Source: Pseudomonadota bacterium (lineage in GTDB: Bacteria > Pseudomonadota > Gammaproteobacteria > Burkholderiales > Sulfuriferulaceae). Taken from it: 5,585 bases of DNA. Positions within the stretch are counted from its first letter, which is position 1; every line of letters begins with the position of its first letter. The stretch spans positions 1 to 5,585 of the forward strand of contig JAJYPZ010000099.1 in assembly GCA_021794855.1 (NCBI GenBank), written 5' to 3'. Positions 1 to 5,585 of the stretch are shown in pieces. The notes under the pieces were generated by a model. It did not search any database. It was not told the origin of the DNA and worked only from the letters and a program-made list of their open reading frames with translations. A program made the position numbers and the translations under genes.

Positions 1-346
1 CGCCGCTGGAACCGGAAGGCAGGTACAGCGATATCAGGCTCAAATTGCCGAATCGCGCTTCCAGATAGCGTCCTTCGGCATCGATGTCGGCGATCCCCAG
101 CCCCACGATCACTTCGTCAGCCGGGACCTTGCTGTAAATTCCGACGCCGCTATAGCCCTTTTTTTCGGCATAATGAAAATAGCCGTGATACCCGTCCGGG
201 CGCAACATTTCCGCCCGCATATCGCCAGCTTGGGCTTTAATTTCCTGCACACAGACAAAATCGGCACTCTGAGATTGCATCCAGCCGAAAAAACCTTTAC
301 TCGCCGCCGAACGGATACCGTTCAAATTGGCAGTTATAATACGCAT
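1..346 (-). CDS. xth: Exodeoxyribonuclease III / AP endonuclease family protein (Crc-like clade), N-terminal part only
   Basis: Partial: 115 codons are visible and the gene runs off the left edge. The protein starts MRIITANLNGIRSAASKG and shows ExoIII (endonuclease/exonuclease/phosphatase fold) landmarks: Asn7 in TANLNGIR, Glu35 in CVQEIKA (the metal-binding Glu), YSGVGIYSK at about 65-73, and LYLPSGSSG at 107-115 with Tyr108 at the position of the catalytic Tyr. Family members repair DNA by cutting at abasic sites and removing 3' blocks. The N-terminal pattern (MRII..N.NGI, GRYL.A.F, LPSG.SG) also resembles Pseudomonas Crc, an ExoIII relative without nuclease activity that likewise sits beside pyrE; that comparison is from memory. 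The visible active-site residues here are intact, so an active nuclease is more likely. The catalytic Asp and His lie outside the window. ATG at 344-346 is preceded by a weak GGGAA seven bases upstream. The gene is divergent from pyrE. Confidence 0.93.
   Translation of the reverse strand, partial: MRIITANLNGIRSAASKGFFGWMQSQSADFVCVQEIKAQAGDMRAEMLRPDGYHGYFHYAEKKGYSGVGIYSKVPADEVIVGLGIADIDAEGRYLEARFGNLSLISLYLPSGSSG
335..340 (+). promoter_or_regulatory. Candidate -10 box for pyrE
   Basis: A perfect TATAAT lies 30 bases before the pyrE start codon, inside the first codons of the divergent xth gene. Transcription would start near 347 and give a leader of about 24 bases. No good TTGACA-like -35 box exists at 16-18 bases spacing and there is no extended -10 TG, so the assignment rests on the -10 match and its position only. 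Confidence 0.4.
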
Positions 347-370
347 TTTATTATTCCCATATTCATTGCC

Positions 371-1018
371 ATGTTCGATTTCAGACATCAGTTCCTGCGC
401 TTCGCCATAGAGCAGAACGTATTGCGCTTCGGCGAATTCCAGACCAAAGCCGGCCGGATCAGCCCCTATTTTTTTAATGCCGGCCTGTTTGCCGACGGCA
501 CAGCCTTAAAGCAACTGGGAGAATTTTACGCTAAAGCTATCGTTGCTGCCGGAATTGAATACGATGTCCTGTTCGGTCCCGCCTACAAAGGCATTCCTTT
601 AGTCGCGTCGACCGCCATCGCTCTGGCGGGATCCGGACGAAACGTGCCGTACAGCTTTAACCGTAAAGAAGCCAAAGATCACGGCGAAGGCGGCAATATC
701 GTCGGTGCGCCGCTGCAAGGACGCATCCTCATCATCGACGATGTCATCTCGGCCGGCACCTCGGTACGGGAATCGATAGAACTGATCCGCAGCCATGGCG
801 CCACTCCTGCGGGGGTAATCATCGCCATCGACCGGATGGAACGCGGAACCGGGAACTTATCCGCAGCGCAGGAAACTATATCACTATATAACATCCCGGT
901 TTTTGCCATTGCCACTCTGGACGATTTGCTGGCCTATTTGCAAACCGGCGTAAACATGGAACAATATGCCATAGCAATTGCGCGCTATCGCGCTACGTAT
1001 GGAACCCAATCCTTATGA
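371..1018 (+). CDS. pyrE: Orotate phosphoribosyltransferase
   Basis: This cytoplasmic enzyme of de novo pyrimidine synthesis joins orotate to PRPP to give orotidine 5'-monophosphate. The product is 215 residues, close to the 213 of E. coli PyrE. Landmarks in order are FGEFQTKAGRISPYFFNAG (20-38, with Lys26 and the Phe pair of the active site), LFGPAYKGIP (67-76, with Lys73), the mobile catalytic loop NRKEAKDHGEGG (98-109), and the PRPP-binding motif ILIIDDVISAGTS (119-131). The dimeric type I PRTase fold is expected. The reading frame stays open upstream to about 173, but that part is antisense to xth and unrelated to PyrE. The ATG at 371 gives the standard N terminus MFDFRHQFLRFAIEQ. No clear Shine-Dalgarno precedes it. 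The stop overlaps the next start as ATGA (1015-1018). The gap to the divergent xth start is 24 bases, too short for the rph-linked attenuator known upstream of E. coli pyrE. Confidence 0.97.
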   Translation: MFDFRHQFLRFAIEQNVLRFGEFQTKAGRISPYFFNAGLFADGTALKQLGEFYAKAIVAAGIEYDVLFGPAYKGIPLVASTAIALAGSGRNVPYSFNRKEAKDHGEGGNIVGAPLQGRILIIDDVISAGTSVRESIELIRSHGATPAGVIIAIDRMERGTGNLSAAQETISLYNIPVFAIATLDDLLAYLQTGVNMEQYAIAIARYRATYGTQSL

Positions 1019-1701
1019 AAATACACGATCGGCGTTTGTGGGGAATTCTGTTTGTATTATCCGTCTGCAGCGATGCGCATGCCGATATTTATAAATGGAA
1101 AGACGCGCAGGGCGAAATTCATTATTCGAATTCGCTGCCTGCTCAAGCGGCCGGATACGCCAACATCGAACTCGACAAACACGGCTTGATAGTCAAGCAG
1201 AAAGCCGCTGCGCCTACGGCGGAACAGCGTGCTGCCGAAGCTGCGGAGCAAGCGCATCAGGCTGCCGAACAGCAATCGCAGACCGAACAGAAGCGCCACG
1301 ACACCGCACTGCTGAATACCTATACCAGTCCGGCAGAAATCGATTTGGCGCGAGACCGCAATTTGGAACAGACGAAACTGATCATTAACGGCACCAAATC
1401 CCGCCTCTCACCCTTACTCGACAAACAGGCCGCGCTGGTAAAGCAGGCCGGAGGCAAAATTCCCGTCAGCGGCCCGCTGGCGGCCGAGTACAAGGACAAT
1501 GCGCGCCACATTACAGAACTGCAAGGCATGATAGGCAGGAAAAACAAGGAGATGGACGCCATACGCGCCCGATTTGCGGCGGATAAGGCCCATTTTATCC
1601 AGCTGACGACCAGCGCGCCGGCTGTCTCGGGCCCCGCTCCGGGAGGAGTCGGACCTGGCGCCTCTGCTGGCGCAGCCGTCATGCCGGCGGTTAAACCATA
1701 A
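1015..1701 (+). CDS. Exported DUF4124 domain protein of unknown function
   Basis: This is a 228-residue protein with a likely Sec signal peptide: MKIHDRR, a hydrophobic stretch WGILFVLSV, then AHA before Asp24 as the probable signal peptidase I site. The mature protein begins with the DUF4124 pattern DIYKWKDAQGEIHYSNSLP (24-42). A region rich in Ala, Gln and Glu (about 64-98) is probably helical or coiled coil. A conserved-looking segment TYTSPAEIDLARDRNLEQ (102-119) follows, then a second charged helical region (about 120-198) and a Pro/Gly/Ala tail from about 200. Such proteins are common in proteobacteria and probably sit in the periplasm; no enzyme motif is visible and the role is unknown. 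Cys18 is not in a proper lipobox (LSVC), so it is probably not a lipoprotein. The ATG overlaps the pyrE stop by four bases with GGAA about ten bases upstream, which suggests translational coupling to pyrE. It ends 21 bases from the convergent gatB stop. Confidence 0.85.
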   Translation: MKIHDRRLWGILFVLSVCSDAHADIYKWKDAQGEIHYSNSLPAQAAGYANIELDKHGLIVKQKAAAPTAEQRAAEAAEQAHQAAEQQSQTEQKRHDTALLNTYTSPAEIDLARDRNLEQTKLIINGTKSRLSPLLDKQAALVKQAGGKIPVSGPLAAEYKDNARHITELQGMIGRKNKEMDAIRARFAADKAHFIQLTTSAPAVSGPAPGGVGPGASAGAAVMPAVKP

Positions 1702-1722
1702 GGTCAGACCGGCGCTGCCCCG

Positions 1723-3165
1723 TCAAACCCGGGTTTGGTTTAATTTCTGCAGCAAAATGTCGTTGAGCTGCTGCGGATTCGCCTTGCCCTTCATCGCTTT
1801 CATCGCCTGACCGATCAGATAACCCAGCATTTTATCTTTGCCGGCGCGATATTCCGCCACCTGCGACGAGTTTTCCGCCAGCACCCGGTCGACGGCGGCG
1901 CTGATGGCTCCGCTATCGGATACCTGTTTCAGGCCGCGTTGCGCAATGATCGCGTCGACCTCTCCCTCGCCTTGCCACAGCGCTTCGAACACTTCCTTCG
2001 CGAGCTTGCCCGACAAAGTGCCGTCGCCGATGCGAGCGATCAGCTGCCCCAGTTGCAATGCCGTAACCGGACATTGAGCCAGTTCCATTTCATGGCGATT
2101 GAGCGCTGCGGATAATTCCCCCATCGCCCAGTTGGCGCAATGCTTGGCCAAACCGCCCGAAGCCGCGACCGCCTGTTCGAAATATTCCGCCATCGCCTTG
2201 CCGGAAGTAAGTATGCCTGCGTCATAGGCGGAAATCGCATATTGCGCGACGAAGCGTTCGCGCATGGCGGCGGGCAACTCCGGCAGGGCGGCGCGAGTAC
2301 GCACTATCCATTCCTCGGATATCACCAGCGGCAACAAATCGGGGTCGGGAAAATAACGGTAATCGTAGGCGTCTTCCTTGCTGCGCATGGTACGCGTCTC
2401 GTCGCGGTCGGGATCGTACAGCCGCGTTTCCTGCCGTACTGTGCCGCCATCCTCATTGATTTCGATCTGCCGCTGCGCCTCAAAATCGATGGCGCGTTCG
2501 AGAAACCGGAACGAATTGAGGTTCTTGATCTCGCAGCGCGTCCCCAGTTCCGTACTGCCCAGCGGCCGCACCGACACGTTGGCGTCGCAGCGAAAACTGC
2601 CTTCCTGCATGTTGCCGTCGCAGATTCCCAGCCAGACGACCAGTCCGTGCAATGTTCTGGCGTACGCTACCGCTTCGGCGGAACTGCGCATATCCGGCTC
2701 CGAAACGATTTCGAGCAAGGGCGTGCCGGCGCGATTCAGATCGATCCCGGTCATGCCGTGAAAATCGCCGTGCATCGATTTGCCGGCGTCTTCCTCCAGA
2801 TGCGCACGGGTAATGCGCACGGTTTTCTCCCCGCCCGCAAGCAGTATGGTCAGGCTGCCGCCCTCGACCACGGGATGATCCATCTGGCTGATCTGATAGC
2901 CTTTGGGCAAATCCGGATAGAAATAATTTTTTCGCGCGAACACCGAACGGCGGCTGATGTTGCCGCCGACGGCCAGGCCCAGACGGATCGCGCGCTCGAC
3001 CGCGCCGCGGTTGAGCACCGGCAGGACGCCGGGCAAGGCGATATCGACGGCGCTGGCCTGCGTATTGGGAGCAGCGCCGAATTGGGTACTGGAGCCGGAG
3101 AATATTTTCGTTTGCGTAGAGAGCTGGGTATGCACTTCCAGCCCGACAACAATTTCCCATTGCAT
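1723..3165 (-). CDS. gatB: Asp-tRNA(Asn)/Glu-tRNA(Gln) amidotransferase subunit B
   Basis: GatB binds the misacylated tRNA and activates the Glu or Asp side chain with ATP so that ammonia from GatA can amidate it. The product is 480 residues, the usual size. Motifs are GLEVHTQL (8-15), [17 protein letters not shown] (78-94), HLEEDAGK (122-129), [17 protein letters not shown] (142-158), [14 protein letters not shown] (188-201), EIKNLNSFR (212-220) and [13 protein letters not shown] (268-280). The C-terminal helical and YqeY-like tRNA-binding region extends from about 300 to the end and includes [18 protein letters not shown]. The frame is open further upstream into the end of gatA, but the family N terminus [15 protein letters not shown] and an AAGG site eight bases before the ATG fix the start at 3165. 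It is the last gene of the gatC-gatA-gatB operon, 26 bases after gatA. Nothing appears truncated. Confidence 0.98.
   Translation of the reverse strand: MQWEIVVGLEVHTQLSTQTKIFSGSSTQFGAAPNTQASAVDIALPGVLPVLNRGAVERAIRLGLAVGGNISRRSVFARKNYFYPDLPKGYQISQMDHPVVEGGSLTILLAGGEKTVRITRAHLEEDAGKSMHGDFHGMTGIDLNRAGTPLLEIVSEPDMRSSAEAVAYARTLHGLVVWLGICDGNMQEGSFRCDANVSVRPLGSTELGTRCEIKNLNSFRFLERAIDFEAQRQIEINEDGGTVRQETRLYDPDRDETRTMRSKEDAYDYRYFPDPDLLPLVISEEWIVRTRAALPELPAAMRERFVAQYAISAYDAGILTSGKAMAEYFEQAVAASGGLAKHCANWAMGELSAALNRHEMELAQCPVTALQLGQLIARIGDGTLSGKLAKEVFEALWQGEGEVDAIIAQRGLKQVSDSGAISAAVDRVLAENSSQVAEYRAGKDKMLGYLIGQAMKAMKGKANPQQLNDILLQKLNQTRV
1724..1737. repeat. 14-base perfect palindrome at the convergent gene junction; possible weak terminator
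   Basis: CAAACCCGGGTTTG overlaps the last codons and stop of gatB. In RNA it could fold as a five-pair stem with a CCGG loop. Read on the plus strand it is followed by GTTTAATTTCT, moderately U-rich, so it might end transcripts from pyrE and the DUF4124 gene. On the minus strand no U-run follows. The stem is short and much of it encodes the end of GatB, so this is tentative. No other hairpin-plus-T-run is visible between the convergent genes. Confidence 0.25.
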
Positions 3166-3173
3166 GATATGAA

Positions 3174-3177
3174 CCTT
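3174..3177 (-). promoter_or_regulatory. Ribosome binding site of gatB
   Basis: On the minus strand AAGG in an A-rich run sits eight bases before the ATG at 3163-3165. It supports the family-typical start over longer open-frame alternatives reaching into gatA. Confidence 0.6.
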
Positions 3178-3191
3178 TTTATTATCCGGCG

Positions 3192-4646
3192 CTAAATTTG
3201 ATCCGGCATGCGCGTATGCCAATCGGTCGCCTGCTGGTAGCGATGCGCGACGCCCAGCAATCTCGCTTCGCTGAAATAATTGCCGATCAGCTGCAAACCG
3301 ACGGGCCGGCCGTTTTTATCCATGCCGCAAGGTACCGACATGCCCGGCAAACCGGCAAGATTAACCGCGATAGTATAAATATCGGACAAATACATCGCTA
3401 TCGGGTCGTCTGCCTTATCGCCGAAACTGAACGCCGTTTCCGGCGTGGTCGGCCCCATGATGACGTCGCAGCGGGTGAACGCCTCGGTAAAATCCTGCGC
3501 AATCAGGCGGCGTATTTTCTGCGCCTGCAGATAATACGCATCGTAATAGCCGTGCGACAGCACGTATGTGCCTATCATGATCCGGCGTTTGACTTCGGCG
3601 CCGAATCCTTGCGCCCGAGTCTGCTCGTACATGTCGTTCAAATCGGTGTAATCCGGCGCCCGATACCCGTAACGCACGCCGTCGAAGCGCGCCAGATTGG
3701 TCGATGCCTCGGCGGGTGCGAGCACGTAATACACCGGTATCGACAATTGCGTATTGGGCAGCGTGATGTCCACCGTCTGCGCGCCTAATTTGCGATACTC
3801 GTCCAGCGCCGCCTCCACCGCGCGAGCCACTTCTTCGCTCAGGCCTTCGGCAAAATATTCGCGCGGCAAACCGATTTTCAAACCGGCCAGCGGTCGCTGC
3901 AAATCGCGGGTATAGTCTTCGGCCGGACGTTCCAGACTGGTGGAATCGCGCTCGTCGAAACCGGCCATCACATTCATCAGCAGCGCGCAATCCTCCGCCG
4001 ACTTCGCCATCGGGCCCGCCTGATCTAGGCTCGAAGCAAAAGCGATCATGCCGTACCGCGACACCACGCCGTAAGTCGGTTTGAGGCCGGTAATCCCGGT
4101 CAGCGCGGCAGGTTGCCGTATCGACCCGCCGGTATCGGTACCCGTCGCCGCGGGCGCCATGCGCGCCGCCACCGCCGCCGCTGAACCGCCCGAAGACCCG
4201 CCCGGCACCGCCGTACGGTCCCAGGGATTTTTTACCGTGCCGAAATACGAAGTTTCGTTCGACGAACCCATCGCGAATTCGTCCATATTGGTCTTGCCCA
4301 GACTCACCATACCGGCATTTTTGAATTGGGTCACGACATGCGCGTCGTAAGGCGCGATAAAATTTTCCAGCATTTTCGAGCCGCAGGTCGTACGCCAGCC
4401 GTCGGCGCAAAAAATATCCTTGTGCGCGACCGGGATTCCCGTCAGCATCGCCGCATTGCCCGCCGCAATCCGTGCATCGGCGGCAGCCGCTTCGGCCAGA
4501 CTCAATTCGGCGCTGACGGTAACGAACGCATTCAGCTCCGGATTCAAATCGGCAATACGATCCAGGTATAAGCGCGTCAATTCTGCGCTGGAAATTTTTT
4601 TCTGCGCAAGCATTGCGGCGAGTTCGGTCAAACCGGCATTGATCAT
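3192..4646 (-). CDS. gatA: Asp-tRNA(Asn)/Glu-tRNA(Gln) amidotransferase subunit A (glutaminase)
   Basis: GatA hydrolyses glutamine and channels the ammonia to GatB. It is an amidase-signature protein of 484 residues, normal for the family. The Ser-cisSer-Lys triad is visible: Lys76 in PVAHKDIF, Ser151 in [14 protein letters not shown], and Ser175 in [14 protein letters not shown]. Other landmarks are [20 protein letters not shown] (117-136), [20 protein letters not shown] (187-206), [11 protein letters not shown] (206-216), and near the C terminus the stretch around [12 protein letters not shown] followed by [15 protein letters not shown]. The ATG at 4646 gives the usual short N-terminal helix and is preceded by GGAG ten bases upstream. 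It lies 15 bases after the gatC stop and 26 before gatB, which supports one transcript. Confidence 0.98.
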   Translation of the reverse strand: MINAGLTELAAMLAQKKISSAELTRLYLDRIADLNPELNAFVTVSAELSLAEAAAADARIAAGNAAMLTGIPVAHKDIFCADGWRTTCGSKMLENFIAPYDAHVVTQFKNAGMVSLGKTNMDEFAMGSSNETSYFGTVKNPWDRTAVPGGSSGGSAAAVAARMAPAATGTDTGGSIRQPAALTGITGLKPTYGVVSRYGMIAFASSLDQAGPMAKSAEDCALLMNVMAGFDERDSTSLERPAEDYTRDLQRPLAGLKIGLPREYFAEGLSEEVARAVEAALDEYRKLGAQTVDITLPNTQLSIPVYYVLAPAEASTNLARFDGVRYGYRAPDYTDLNDMYEQTRAQGFGAEVKRRIMIGTYVLSHGYYDAYYLQAQKIRRLIAQDFTEAFTRCDVIMGPTTPETAFSFGDKADDPIAMYLSDIYTIAVNLAGLPGMSVPCGMDKNGRPVGLQLIGNYFSEARLLGVAHRYQQATDWHTRMPDQI

Positions 4647-4656
4647 GGTCGTTCGG

Positions 4657-4660
4657 CTCC
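4657..4660 (-). promoter_or_regulatory. Ribosome binding site of gatA
   Basis: On the minus strand GGAG lies ten bases upstream of the gatA ATG and just after the gatC stop codon, so gatA has its own initiation site within the operon. Confidence 0.6.
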
Positions 4661-4661
4661 G

Positions 4662-4949
4662 TTATTCTATGACTTGCGGAACCAGATACAAACCGCCAGC
4701 CACTTGCGGAGCAATCGCCTGGAACTTTTCATGCCGGTCGGTTTCTGTAACGATATCGTCGCGCAGACGCTGCTGCAGGTCTTGCGCGTGCGCCATAGGC
4801 TCTACGCCAGCGGTATCGACCGCCTGCATTTGCGCAATCAGACCGAAAATGCCGTTAATTTGTTGCTGATAAATAGTTGCTTCTGCATCGCTGACGGCGA
4901 TGCGGGCAAGACGGGCGACCCGTTTTACATCGTGCAGGGTAAGGGACAT
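4662..4949 (-). CDS. gatC: Asp-tRNA(Asn)/Glu-tRNA(Gln) amidotransferase subunit C
   Basis: GatC is the small subunit that wraps around and stabilises GatA-GatB. At 95 residues it has the family length. It begins [20 protein letters not shown], the usual N-terminal helix pattern. Next come the central helix (about 21-44), the segment [22 protein letters not shown] (44-65), and the typical ending [10 protein letters not shown] (86-95). The ATG at 4947-4949 is chosen because it gives the family N terminus; a TTG-started form would add nine residues without family support. The ribosome binding site is poor (GAAG about 12 bases upstream). It is the first gene of the gatC-gatA-gatB operon and is divergent from mreB. 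Confidence 0.95.
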   Translation of the reverse strand: MSLTLHDVKRVARLARIAVSDAEATIYQQQINGIFGLIAQMQAVDTAGVEPMAHAQDLQQRLRDDIVTETDRHEKFQAIAPQVAGGLYLVPQVIE

Positions 4950-4988
4950 GATTATGCAAATCTTCACAGGAAACAAGTCCGTTAGGGT

Positions 4989-4994
4989 ATCATA
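4989..4994 (-). promoter_or_regulatory. Candidate -10 box for the gatCAB operon
   Basis: On the minus strand TATGAT (five of six matches to TATAAT) lies about 40 bases before the gatC ATG. A poor -35 candidate TTAGTA (5012-5017) sits 17 bases further upstream. A start near 4983 would give a leader of about 33 bases. Confidence 0.3.
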
Positions 4995-5006
4995 CTACGT
5001 TTAGGT

Positions 5007-5585
<579 letters not shown>

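Noticed and set aside
173..370. Upstream in-frame extension of pyrE by 66 codons
   Set aside because: This stretch is antisense to the clearly coding xth N terminus, and its translation has no match to PyrE, whose N terminus begins normally at 371.
1015..1086. Lipoprotein signal in the DUF4124 protein (Cys18)
   Set aside because: The residue before Cys is Val, which does not fit a lipobox, while AHA before Asp24 makes a good signal peptidase I site.
2140..3195. Long plus-strand open frame of 351 codons opposite gatB
   Set aside because: It lies antisense to strongly conserved gatB sequence. Its translation is rich in Arg, His, Gly and Ala as expected for a shadow of a gene of moderate-to-high G+C content, and shows no recognisable domain.
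3166..3222. N-terminal extension of GatB reaching into the end of gatA
   Set aside because: The family N terminus and a ribosome binding site at 3174-3177 point to 3165; the added residues are not GatB-like.
3198..3788. Plus-strand open frame of 196 codons opposite the gatA 3' half
   Set aside because: Antisense to conserved gatA with no start-site signal or recognisable motif.
3415..4410. Minus-strand open frame of 331 codons in a different frame within gatA
   Set aside because: The translation is low-complexity and Arg/Gly/Ala-rich, and it overlaps gatA entirely; it is a frame shadow.

Overview
The window is an ordinary chromosomal core region, most consistent with a gammaproteobacterium. 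PyrE and MreB resemble the gammaproteobacterial proteins closely. A gatCAB operon transcribed away from mreB, and an ExoIII/Crc-family gene divergent from pyrE, are both arrangements known from Pseudomonas and relatives. The DUF4124 protein also fits. A methanotroph-like or other environmental gammaproteobacterium is plausible, but the genus cannot be fixed from this sequence. No mobile element, phage gene, tRNA, rRNA or CRISPR array is visible.

Left part (1-1701): the N-terminal half of an exonuclease III-family gene (xth/Crc clade) runs off the left edge on the minus strand. Divergent from it, with only 24 bases between the start codons, is pyrE (orotate phosphoribosyltransferase, pyrimidine synthesis). 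pyrE overlaps by ATGA the start of a gene for an exported DUF4124 protein of unknown function, so the two are probably cotranscribed and translationally coupled.

Middle (1723-4949): gatB, gatA and gatC on the minus strand form a compact operon read gatC-gatA-gatB. It encodes the complete amidotransferase that converts misacylated Glu-tRNA(Gln) and/or Asp-tRNA(Asn) to the correct amide form. Its end converges on the DUF4124 gene across a 21-base gap.

Right part (4950-5585): a 152-base divergent intergenic region carries candidate promoters for gatC (minus) and mreB (plus) and a cluster of short inverted repeats. The 5' third of mreB, the actin-like cell-shape protein, then runs off the right edge.

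Every gene is accounted for, and no non-coding stretch exceeds about 150 bases. I found no convincing new system. The points most worth a second look are the catalytically intact-looking ExoIII protein in a crc-like position, the pyrE/DUF4124 coupling, and the inverted repeats between gatC and mreB.
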